NCBI GenBank assembly: GCA_023301785.1
Contig: JALZUF010000137.1
Location: forward strand, 1-41,231
From: Alphaproteobacteria bacterium
Lineage (GTDB): Bacteria; Pseudomonadota; Alphaproteobacteria; Micavibrionales; Micavibrionaceae
Length of the DNA stretch: 41,231 bases
Reading direction: 5' to 3'
The position numbers were made by a program, and so were the translations under genes. Every line of letters begins with the position of its first letter. Positions within the stretch are counted from its first letter, which is position 1. Shown here piece by piece: positions 18,990-27,928 of this stretch. The notes under the pieces were generated by a model. It had not been told where the DNA came from, searched no databases, and saw only the letters and a program-made list of their open reading frames with translations.

Positions 18990-21900
18990 TTAGATGATTG
19001 TTTGATCGACGATCAGAACACCGTTATCAAGTAAGTCTTGCGCTGTGTTTCCTGTGAAATCTGAGCCCCGAACGATTGCGAGAACTTCAGAGTCATTGCC
19101 AAGACCATCATGGTTAATACGGATGTCTGTACGTCCTGCGTTAACAACGTTAACTGTAACAAAATCAAGGATATCACTAACGCCAACTTCGAAATTCACA
19201 AGAATATCTGTAATATTGATTTGGTCACCACCGCTTAGTTCGAAATCACGGATTTGATCGATACTGCCATCCATTTGCAAGAAGCCAAAGATATCATCGC
19301 CAGCTTCACCATATAAAACGTCTACGCCTGTACCACCGATAAGGGTGTCATTGCCAGCGCCGCCATAGAGCTTATCTAATCCAGATCCACCATTTAACAC
19401 ATCGTTACCATTTTCACCGCGTAAGGTATCGTCCCCTCCATTACCGCTAATGGAATCATTACCGTCACGCCCTTGGATGTTGTCTGCACCGTTACCGCCG
19501 CCAATAACGTTATCGTTTGTATTACCAATAAATGTATTATCTGTTACGTTTGGATTTTCTGAAGCCATTGTTGAATGTAACTCAAGAAGGTATTCACCAT
19601 CCAACGCATCATTATATTGTGCGATACGTTCAATTGTTCCACCAAACACGTACACATGATCGCCACCATCTGCACTGCCACCGAATACGGCGCCATTAAC
19701 CAGTTCGCCGATACCAATTGCGCCAGGGTGATTATATAAAAGCCCTACATTATTTGCGATGCCTGCTTCAATTCCATTTACAAAGCCTGTTAATGTCCCT
19801 GTCTCATTCTGAACGCCGTCTAAAAGTAGCGTTGAAGTATAGAACGTGTCTGCTGTTATTGTGTTTACAACTTCTTTATAACCCCAATTTTCTTCGGCGT
19901 AATTCCATGCCGCAATATGGATCTGACCGCCTTCGATATAGATACTCATACCGCGCACAGTTCCGCCTTGCTCATAAATAACCTGACGGCTTGTGATATC
20001 TGTACCTGTTGTAAAGGCAACAGATAATGTTTTCTCTGCATATGGCCCACCATTATTTATGGAAGGATCATTTGGAACAGTGTCTTGCGCAACATCTTCG
20101 ATTACAAAGATTGGATTTGGTGTTGCAAGATTATTCTCAACGGCAATAATTTCTGATTGGCTTAGAACTTCATTATATTGAACAACACCTGCGATATCGC
20201 CTTGGAATACGTTGGCTGAACTGTCATTTGATCCACCGAATAAAGCTGAGCCATCATTTTGACCTACGGATATATCGCCACTATGACCGTAAAGTAAGCC
20301 AACACCAGTTTCACTGCCAATGCTTACATCATCAAGTGTTCCTGAAATTGTACCATTGGATGGGAGTACTCCTTCAAAGATGAAAGCTGCATTGTATGTT
20401 TGCCCTGCATTGATTGGTGTTGAAATTTCTTTGTAGCCCCAATTTTCTTCCGCGTTATTCCAAACAGCCATGTGCAACTCACCATTTTCAATGAAAATAT
20501 TAATACCGCGTGTTCCACCCCCTTGTTTGTAAATAATCTGGCGAGATGTAATATCTGTATCTGTATCGAAACGTACAATTGTCGTCTTAGCATCATATGA
20601 GCTCGCTACATTTACGGCTTGTGAATCTGAAATATTTGTTGAAGGTGTGCCATCATTAATAAGAGCAATGTTACCTTCTGGAAGGGCATTCGGTCCTTGC
20701 ACAAGTATGCTTACTGACCCAACGTCTGTACCACCATCCGTATCTACAAGAGTGTAATTAAAGCTGTCTGGACCAATAAATCCTGTGGCTGGGGTGTACG
20801 TAAATGTGCCGTCGCTATTAATAACGACTGTCGCATTATTTGATGTTGTAATTGTTTCTGCTGTTGCGCTCAAAGTGACTGTTTCTATATCTGTATCTTC
20901 ACCATTACCGTTATCGGCTAATAAATCACCCGTAAGATCAATGTTTTTTGTTGCGGTAAAGGTATCATTTTGCGCTGTTGGTCCATCATTTACGGAAGTG
21001 ACATTTAACGTGACCAAGCCAGTATCTTGTTCGCTTACACCATTTTCTAGAGTGTAGGTAAAGCTGTCTGTGCCATCAAAATCAGAAAGCGGAGTGTACG
21101 TAAAATCACCATTGGCAGATACAACGACTGTTCCGCCTTGAGTTGTTGTAATTGTTGCTGCGATTGTTGAAAGACCCGACGCAGAGTAATCAATATCAAC
21201 GCCATTGCCGTTATCGACAAGTAAGTTTCCTGTGATTACGCCATCTTCGTTACCCGTAAATACATCATCTTGTGCTATTGGCGCATTGCTTGATAAAACT
21301 GTGACGCCTTGTTGGATGTATAAATTATTTAAACCTTGTTGGAAATGGTTGTAATCAACACCGTCAACATTTACTGCGCCAATTAAATCGCCAACTGTAT
21401 CTAAGTTTGCAACATTCACGATATCAACACCAACGTCAGCAGTGACATAAAGTGTATCACTGCCTGAAATACTTGCTATGTCTGCAATGGACATAGTCAA
21501 AAGATTTGCTAACATTGAATCGCCAAAGTTATTGATTGCAATATGCTCAATATTAATCGCGTTTAAGTCACCCTGCGTAATATTAATATCGTTACCGTTC
21601 AAACCACCAAGTTGAATGATATCGTAATCGGCACCGCCATCAATAACATCAATATTGTCATCGTGAATAAAAGTGTCGTTACCATCACCACCATTAAGAA
21701 TATCTGCGCCAGCAAGGCCGCGTATCCAATCGTTACCCGTTCCACCGTTAATTGTGTCGTTACCGTCATCACCGAATAAGCGATCGTCACCTGCATCACC
21801 ATTGATAAGATCATCACCATCTTGGCCACGGATATTGTCATTACCGTCACCGCCATGCAGTGTGTCATTACCGTTTTCACCAAGAATTTTATCAACGCCT

Positions 21901-23090
21901 TCTTGACCAAAAACAATGTCATCACCATCACCGCCATAAATGAAATCTAATGTTCCATCACCACCGTAAATAGTGTCGTTGCCTTCTTGACCGAAAATCT
22001 TATCATTTCCATCACCGCCATCAAGCGTGTCATCGCCTAAGCGCCCTTCAAGCCTATCATTGCCGTCACCGCCATAAATTACATCACCATTGTTACCACC
22101 AAGTAAAACATCATTGCCTTCGCCGCCGTCAAGCGTGTCTAAGCTTGAATCATTGTCTGCTTTAATAACATCGTTACCTGCGCCACCAAAGATTGTATTT
22201 TCACCACCTTCGGCCCATATTTTATCTGCACCAGCGCCGCCATCAACAAAGTCCGTTCCAGTGCCAGTATAAATTGCATCGTTACCATCACCACCACTAA
22301 TTTTGTCATCACCAGCTTGACCATAAATACGATCGTTGTCTGCACCACCATCAAGAATATCGTTGCCGTTTTCGCCATATAATTTATCTTGGCCAGTACC
22401 ACCTGAAATAACGTCATTACCATCACCGCCATTAAGGGCATCGTTTCCAGCGCCACCAATAATAAAATCATTGTCATTCCGCGCATAAACATGATCGTTC
22501 CCTGCGCCACCGATAATAACGTCATCGCCATCATTACCATAGATGTGATCACGGCCGTCACCGCCAAAAACAATATCATCTTCTTGACCGGCACGAATTT
22601 CGTCGTCGCCGGCGCCAGCATCAATAATTGCAGATGTTTTTCCGCCGACTAATTTTTCACCAGCGGCTGTACCTGTTAAAGTTGCTGTACCAAAATCACT
22701 TAATTCTGGATCGGCTTGTCCAAATACGAAATCTAGTGCATTCACATTAATGTCTAAGTTTTCATCGTTTTGAATGACGGCAATATCGCCGTTTAACTGC
22801 CCGCCATCGTTAAAGATATAATTTTCAGTATGGATAGTATAATTGTTAATTTTCACACTATGAATTGAGATGTCTCGGTTTGATTCACCTGCATTGTCTT
22901 CAAAACGAAAAGAGAGGGAGGAAAGTGAAATAGAAGAAGGTATAGTGAAGCTAAGGAAGCTTGTACCACTTCCTGTTTGGCTTGAAACTTGACCAAAAGC
23001 AACTTCTTGGCCGTCAGCAAAGATCTTTAACCCCGGATTCGCAGAAAGATAAGTCCCGCTAAGCTCCAGTTCTAAAAAGAAAAAATCCAT
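18990..23090 (-). CDS. Multidomain RTX protein: CBM36/60-like N-terminus, RTX repeats, two cadherin-like (tandem-95) modules, two LamG-like modules, second RTX block, type I secretion C-terminal domain
   Basis: 1366 aa. GGxGNDxLxGG repeats; two copies of A..D(D)xFT...TYTP..F.G.DSF.YTL; two copies of DITSRQ(I/V)IY.QGG..RG..I(F/Y)IE.G.(L/I)H.A.WN.AEENWGYKE; C-terminal IDQIRDFELSGGDQINITDIL...VRGSDFTG. Confidence 0.87.
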   Translation of the reverse strand: MDFFFLELELSGTYLSANPGLKIFADGQEVAFGQVSSQTGSGTSFLSFTIPSSISLSSLSFRFEDNAGESNRDISIHSVKINNYTIHTENYIFNDGGQLNGDIAVIQNDENLDINVNALDFVFGQADPELSDFGTATLTGTAAGEKLVGGKTSAIIDAGAGDDEIRAGQEDDIVFGGDGRDHIYGNDGDDVIIGGAGNDHVYARNDNDFIIGGAGNDALNGGDGNDVISGGTGQDKLYGENGNDILDGGADNDRIYGQAGDDKISGGDGNDAIYTGTGTDFVDGGAGADKIWAEGGENTIFGGAGNDVIKADNDSSLDTLDGGEGNDVLLGGNNGDVIYGGDGNDRLEGRLGDDTLDGGDGNDKIFGQEGNDTIYGGDGTLDFIYGGDGDDIVFGQEGVDKILGENGNDTLHGGDGNDNIRGQDGDDLINGDAGDDRLFGDDGNDTINGGTGNDWIRGLAGADILNGGDGNDTFIHDDNIDVIDGGADYDIIQLGGLNGNDINITQGDLNAINIEHIAINNFGDSMLANLLTMSIADIASISGSDTLYVTADVGVDIVNVANLDTVGDLIGAVNVDGVDYNHFQQGLNNLYIQQGVTVLSSNAPIAQDDVFTGNEDGVITGNLLVDNGNGVDIDYSASGLSTIAATITTTQGGTVVVSANGDFTYTPLSDFDGTDSFTYTLENGVSEQDTGLVTLNVTSVNDGPTAQNDTFTATKNIDLTGDLLADNGNGEDTDIETVTLSATAETITTSNNATVVINSDGTFTYTPATGFIGPDSFNYTLVDTDGGTDVGSVSILVQGPNALPEGNIALINDGTPSTNISDSQAVNVASSYDAKTTIVRFDTDTDITSRQIIYKQGGGTRGINIFIENGELHMAVWNNAEENWGYKEISTPINAGQTYNAAFIFEGVLPSNGTISGTLDDVSIGSETGVGLLYGHSGDISVGQNDGSALFGGSNDSSANVFQGDIAGVVQYNEVLSQSEIIAVENNLATPNPIFVIEDVAQDTVPNDPSINNGGPYAEKTLSVAFTTGTDITSRQVIYEQGGTVRGMSIYIEGGQIHIAAWNYAEENWGYKEVVNTITADTFYTSTLLLDGVQNETGTLTGFVNGIEAGIANNVGLLYNHPGAIGIGELVNGAVFGGSADGGDHVYVFGGTIERIAQYNDALDGEYLLELHSTMASENPNVTDNTFIGNTNDNVIGGGNGADNIQGRDGNDSISGNGGDDTLRGENGNDVLNGGSGLDKLYGGAGNDTLIGGTGVDVLYGEAGDDIFGFLQMDGSIDQIRDFELSGGDQINITDILVNFEVGVSDILDFVTVNVVNAGRTDIRINHDGLGNDSEVLAIVRGSDFTGNTAQDLLDNGVLIVDQTII

Positions 23091-23287
23091 TCCGCTACCA
23101 TTTCCCCAAATGTTTTTGCTATAAGTAAGTATGTGAAAGCTTTTTCACTTATTAAGAATACCATTGTACTCGTAAGGGAAAGGTTAATATTGAAACATTT
23201 TAGAAATATGATCGTAATAAATTAAATTGTGCTGTTAAGGGTATTGAGACTGACGTTTCTTAAGATGTTTTTAAGATATATTCATGC

Positions 23288-23293
23288 TATAAT
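23288..23293 (+). promoter_or_regulatory. Extended -10 promoter element (TGCTATAAT) upstream of the prepilin genes
   Basis: TGnTATAAT at 23285-23293, about 64 nt upstream of ATG 23357; no obvious -35. Confidence 0.5.
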
Positions 23294-23356
23294 GTAGGGT
23301 GTGCCTATTTTTATGGCATTTGTTTGCTTGTAATTATACTGCAAAGAAGGGGCAAT

Positions 23357-24715
23357 ATGACAAAATTATACAATAAACAAGGCGGTTTCTCGTTAGTTGA
23401 GTTATCCATTGTTATCATTATTAGCGGTTTCATATTGGCTGCTGGTCTTAATTCTTATGGGCAGTATCAGGCAAAATCTCAAGTTGAAGCAACGCAGGAT
23501 AAAATAAATAAGTTAACGACTAATTTAGGACGTTTTTACAGTGCGTATGGACGTTACCCATGCCCAGCATCATTTTCAGCTAAAGAAGGTGATGTAGATG
23601 CAGATGGGAATACCACTTATGGAGTTATGACCGATTGTTATGATGAATCTGTAGCTGTAGGATCTTGCTCAGCTGACTACTGCGTTAGTGAGACGACGAT
23701 TGACTCCAACGGTGATGGTACATTGGATATGACATTGCGCGTTAGAAAAGGCACTGTACCTTTTCATACTTTAAAAGAAGGTATGGGGTGGGATATTGAT
23801 GAAGAAGCTTTTGCAGGTCCAATTCCCTTTGGCCTTGTTGCTGATGAGAGACTAAAGAAATATACACGTACACCTGACATATCTTCAAAAGATGCATTGG
23901 ATGTTTATAGCAATAGATTTACGTACACTTTAACGGAAAGACAAGGGACGGATCAAAATTTGCCTAAATTGGGGGCGATTGAAATTAAAAATGAGCATGG
24001 TGAAGATTTATCTGCGAATGCTGATTACGTTATTGTAAGCCATGGCACTAACATTGATGGTGGTTACAGCTTTGATGGAAATGTCTTGGGTGATAATTGT
24101 AGCGCCGATCTTCCAGCTAATGAAAGAGAAAATTGTGACAATGATCATCAGTATGTATCTTCTTTACGATATGATGCTGAGGGTAGTGACAATCAGTTTG
24201 ATGATACTGTTTCCTATAATGCAATGTTTAACTATTTCCTTTGGGATATTGCAGAAACGGTCGACCCAGATATTTACGATGTTTATAATTTGAATGCAGG
24301 TAATGTTGGTGTCGGTGCCATCGATCCGCTTGAAAAAATGCACGTTTTGGCAGGAAATATGATCGTAGATGAAATTGCTAAAGAAGAGAGTGGCGGTGTT
24401 GTAACAAAAGTTGCTGGTGATATTGAAGCAGAAAAAATCTGTGGTTATGATGCTGATAGTGGCGAAGATTGCTTTGATCCACAAAAGATTGGTGGAACAG
24501 GTCTTGATTGTGAACGCCCAGATGACGTTCTAAACCATGCCGATTTAAGCCCTCATTTTCGTGTTATTAATGGTATAAATAATGAGAAACTTGATTGTAA
24601 AAATCTTTATGAAGCGGATCAAACCGTCAGTTGCCCAGGGGCTAAAAATTTCTTGGTTGGCATAACTTATAATGCCGAATCTAAAATATTAAGTCCAGAA
24701 TGTGATACATTATGA
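23357..24715 (+). CDS. Prepilin-like protein 1 with large ectodomain
   Basis: ATG at 23357 (track start 23324 is an upstream TTG). KQGGFSLVELSIVIIISGFILAAG is a type IV prepilin/pseudopilin N-terminus, followed by GRYPCPAS. Overlaps the next gene by 4 nt. Confidence 0.85.
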   Translation: MTKLYNKQGGFSLVELSIVIIISGFILAAGLNSYGQYQAKSQVEATQDKINKLTTNLGRFYSAYGRYPCPASFSAKEGDVDADGNTTYGVMTDCYDESVAVGSCSADYCVSETTIDSNGDGTLDMTLRVRKGTVPFHTLKEGMGWDIDEEAFAGPIPFGLVADERLKKYTRTPDISSKDALDVYSNRFTYTLTERQGTDQNLPKLGAIEIKNEHGEDLSANADYVIVSHGTNIDGGYSFDGNVLGDNCSADLPANERENCDNDHQYVSSLRYDAEGSDNQFDDTVSYNAMFNYFLWDIAETVDPDIYDVYNLNAGNVGVGAIDPLEKMHVLAGNMIVDEIAKEESGGVVTKVAGDIEAEKICGYDADSGEDCFDPQKIGGTGLDCERPDDVLNHADLSPHFRVINGINNEKLDCKNLYEADQTVSCPGAKNFLVGITYNAESKILSPECDTL

Positions 24716-26016
24716 TCTCAAAGCTGAATGAATTAAAAGAAGACAAGGGTTTATCCCTTATTGAATTATCTATTGTTTTAACAGTCATTGGCTTGTTGGT
24801 ATCTGGATTTTTGCAACTCTATAATATTCAAGCTCAGAAAAAATTAAACTCTCTACAAAATTATAAAATTCTTACAATTCGAGACGGCTTAGCGAAATTT
24901 TTAGGTGAAAATGGACACTTACCTTGCCCTGCGGCGCGTGATATTGCGTTAACGGAAGCTGGCGCTGGTGGCGGAACAAAGGATGAGGGTGTCTTAAGTT
25001 GCAATGATGAAACGGTTGCTGTTGATAACTGTGACGATGGCAACGCGCACCCTTATTGCGTTGTTGAAAATAGAGGTTTTCGTATTCGTATTGGTTCGAT
25101 TCCTTTCAAAGCGCTGAACCTAGGGCGTGAAGACGTGACAGATGTGTATGGCAATCAATTCACGTATGCAGTAGCAGAAATTCAAACAGATCCCGCCGAA
25201 TACGTTTTTTATGATCGCGATATAGCATCTCTTCCTGATTACCGTGCGATTGATTTATTAAATTTTACGTTCAGAGAAAATTCTTTAGTGCCTGCGTTTA
25301 CTCCGCCCGCTGATAACTGTGATCCAATTACCAAAGTTTGCGAGCTTGGCGAAGAATATACGCAACCAGTGGATTTACTTTTTTATAGTCACGGAAAAGA
25401 TGGGATGGGAAGTTACACTGTTTCGGGTGTCCTAAACGGGAACGCGTGTACCGATGATGATGATGCTACTTCAGAAAATTGTGACAATGACGCAACATTC
25501 ATTAGTGATGTGTATGCGGTACGTTCTGACGATATTGATGGTGAATATGACGATAGATTAAGGTTTAGTCTAGCGGATTGGACATATATTTGGACAGATT
25601 CTGCGAAAGATTCTTCCAGTATATTTAACAACACGGCTGGTAATATGGGTGTTGGAACAAAAGAGCCAGAAGAAAAATTACACGTTCAAGGTGGTAATGT
25701 AAGAATTGAGGAAGCCAACGTGGGCGGTGTTGACGTGGGTGGCAAGATACAAGCGTCAAAGCTATGTGATAATGAAAGCGATGCTGGTTTTGATGGTTGC
25801 TTTGAGCCTGAGCTAATCGGTGGTGATGTCGGTAGTGACAGATTGGTTTGTGGTGATGATGAAGTCATGAGGCAAATCAGAGGCGGCGAAAAAATTTGTG
25901 TCAGCGTACTCGGCAATTCTGGTGATGATTGTGATGGTACTTTTAACTTTGTGAAGGGTATTACTTTAAATATATCGTCGGGTGTATTATCCGCAAGCTG
26001 TGACACAACGAATTAG
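24712..26016 (+). CDS. Prepilin-like protein 2 with large ectodomain
   Basis: KGLSLIELSIVLTVIGLLVSGFL prepilin N-terminus, GHLPCPAA, paralogous to both neighbours. Confidence 0.85.
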   Translation: MISKLNELKEDKGLSLIELSIVLTVIGLLVSGFLQLYNIQAQKKLNSLQNYKILTIRDGLAKFLGENGHLPCPAARDIALTEAGAGGGTKDEGVLSCNDETVAVDNCDDGNAHPYCVVENRGFRIRIGSIPFKALNLGREDVTDVYGNQFTYAVAEIQTDPAEYVFYDRDIASLPDYRAIDLLNFTFRENSLVPAFTPPADNCDPITKVCELGEEYTQPVDLLFYSHGKDGMGSYTVSGVLNGNACTDDDDATSENCDNDATFISDVYAVRSDDIDGEYDDRLRFSLADWTYIWTDSAKDSSSIFNNTAGNMGVGTKEPEEKLHVQGGNVRIEEANVGGVDVGGKIQASKLCDNESDAGFDGCFEPELIGGDVGSDRLVCGDDEVMRQIRGGEKICVSVLGNSGDDCDGTFNFVKGITLNISSGVLSASCDTTN

Positions 26017-26034
26017 AAATATAAGGAATGACTT

Positions 26035-27837
26035 ATGAAGCATATAAAAAATAATCAAGCTGGTTTTACACTCATTGAAATGGCGATTTCAACGATCATT
26101 GTGGGTTTATTAATTGCCGCTGTCGTTTTCCCTTTCTCCGTATGGCAAGAACAACAAAAATACGAAAAAACAGTTTCAAATGTTGAGGATATGGCGCTGG
26201 TTGTTGCGGCATACCGTGCTTCAAATGGACATTTTCCATGTCCTGCACCACTGGATGCACCACGTGATACTACCGAATATGGCGTACAAACAGAATGTTG
26301 GGATACAGGTACTGCAACAGGATCTTGTTCTGCGGATGGTGAAAAAGTTTGTATCGCAGAAAGCCTGCGAGGACCAGTCACCTATGATTTTGACTCGGAC
26401 GGAACAGATGACACAATGCCAAGCGCACCACGCGTAAGAATTGGAACAGTTCCTTTTCGTGAACTCAATATTCCTGAGGAATATGCTTACGATAGTTACG
26501 GCAACAGAATTCTCTATGCTGTAACTGAAAACTTAGCGTGGAGCATTGATGACAAGGATGACGCCGACCCATCTAATGATGATATAAATCCATTTAATAA
26601 ATTGGCAGCAGGTGGCATAAGCGTTGTTTATGAAGGTGGTGAAAGTCGTATTGATCCTCCGCATAGTGCTGATTTTATTATTCTCTCACACGGTGAAGAT
26701 CAAGCGGGTGGCTTTACGAAAATATCTGGTACGAATAACGGGGTTGCTTGTAATGCAGATGCGCCTGATGGTGAAAATTGTGATCACATAAGTTTTGCTG
26801 ATATTAATCCAACCTTTTTTGTCTCTCAGCGCGTTGAATCAGATAATGATAACAAACATGATGATGTTGCCGTTTATCAAATGCCTATAAATGCGCCTGT
26901 ATGGGAACGATCAGTCACAAACGCCGCCAATATATACAGTATTAAATCCAAAGATGATGAAAATAGTCGTGTTGGAACAGATTACCTATATGACTTTTTC
27001 GCTGACCCAGAGGGCAGTGAATATACAGAAGTATATGAAGACTCCAGATTATGGGTTGGTGGTAATCTCTTAGTTGAAGCAAAAGATGGTGTTGGTGGCG
27101 AAATCCAAGCCAAGCAAATCTGTGATAGAAAAGGTGAGAATTGTTTTGAACCTAAAGTTATTGGTGGGGAAGGTATTAAATGTGACAAAGATACCCAAGC
27201 TGGATTTAAGGGGTTTCTAAATGCTGATGCAGATTGTGAAGGTGACATTACATTAAAATGTGATGAAGATGGTCAATTTATCAAATCTATCACCGATGGT
27301 CGTTTAGATTGTGAATATAAACCGTGTGCCTCTAAAACAGTGACGTCCTGTTCTCAAAGCTTTCAGCTTCCTGATACAGCAAGTGATACAGGCCGAAAAT
27401 TTAGCTATAAAGCTGGTAATAAATATAAATGTAGTGAAGGTTCGTATGAATGTAAAAAAGGTGAATGGAAGGGCGGCTTCGATGATAAATTATGTAATTG
27501 TCGTCCCAGTTCTAGTGGCGCGATTAAAAAAGATTGCGCAAGTAATTGCAAGCGCGGAGAAATTAAATACCGTAAAATAACAGACTGTGATCGTTGTACG
27601 ATTAGAAGAGAAACGATATCTAACACATGTCGCCAATGTGATGAACCTGAAACATGTGAGGACCGCGGTGATTGTCCAGTAGAAACATGTGAGGACCGCG
27701 GTGATTGCCCTGAACCTGAGACGTGTGAAGACAGAGGCGATTGCCCTGAAGAACCACCAGTGAAACCAGATGGACCAGATAGGCCTGACGCTGAATGTAA
27801 GAATGGTTACATGAGTGATGGTAGTGGGCCTTGTTAA
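26035..27837 (+). CDS. Prepilin-like protein 3 with Cys-rich C-terminal extension
   Basis: NQAGFTLIEMAISTIIVGLLIAAVVF prepilin N-terminus, GHFPCPAP, paralogous ectodomain, about 190 aa Cys-rich tail. Confidence 0.85.
   Translation: MKHIKNNQAGFTLIEMAISTIIVGLLIAAVVFPFSVWQEQQKYEKTVSNVEDMALVVAAYRASNGHFPCPAPLDAPRDTTEYGVQTECWDTGTATGSCSADGEKVCIAESLRGPVTYDFDSDGTDDTMPSAPRVRIGTVPFRELNIPEEYAYDSYGNRILYAVTENLAWSIDDKDDADPSNDDINPFNKLAAGGISVVYEGGESRIDPPHSADFIILSHGEDQAGGFTKISGTNNGVACNADAPDGENCDHISFADINPTFFVSQRVESDNDNKHDDVAVYQMPINAPVWERSVTNAANIYSIKSKDDENSRVGTDYLYDFFADPEGSEYTEVYEDSRLWVGGNLLVEAKDGVGGEIQAKQICDRKGENCFEPKVIGGEGIKCDKDTQAGFKGFLNADADCEGDITLKCDEDGQFIKSITDGRLDCEYKPCASKTVTSCSQSFQLPDTASDTGRKFSYKAGNKYKCSEGSYECKKGEWKGGFDDKLCNCRPSSSGAIKKDCASNCKRGEIKYRKITDCDRCTIRRETISNTCRQCDEPETCEDRGDCPVETCEDRGDCPEPETCEDRGDCPEEPPVKPDGPDRPDAECKNGYMSDGSGPC
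27649..27753 (+). repeat. Three tandem 33-36 bp in-frame repeats encoding ETCEDRGDCP
   Basis: 27649-27681, 27682-27717 and 27718-27753. The first two are nearly identical at DNA level (gaaacatgtgaggaccgcggtgattg); the third differs at synonymous positions. Confidence 0.92.
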
Positions 27838-27858
27838 GGCAAGCTCAATAAGAATTAT

Positions 27859-27893
27859 AAATACCGCGTTTTAATAACGCGGTATTTTTTTGG
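27859..27893 (+). terminator. Rho-independent terminator after the prepilin genes
   Basis: Perfect 12-bp stem aaataccgcgtt / aacgcggtattt (27859-27870 and 27876-27887), 5-nt loop, U-tract. Confidence 0.92.
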
Positions 27894-27928
27894 ATTTCTT
27901 TTTTATTCAATTTATCGCATGATACGGA

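Noticed and set aside
19045-22624. Many ORFs overlapping the 1366-aa RTX gene on both strands (e.g. 21673..21906 +, 21599..21937 -, 22139..22624 -)
   Set aside because: Low-complexity shadow ORFs (SLPSPP..., MVVMVMT...) produced by codon-periodic GGxGxD repeats; the long RTX frame explains them.
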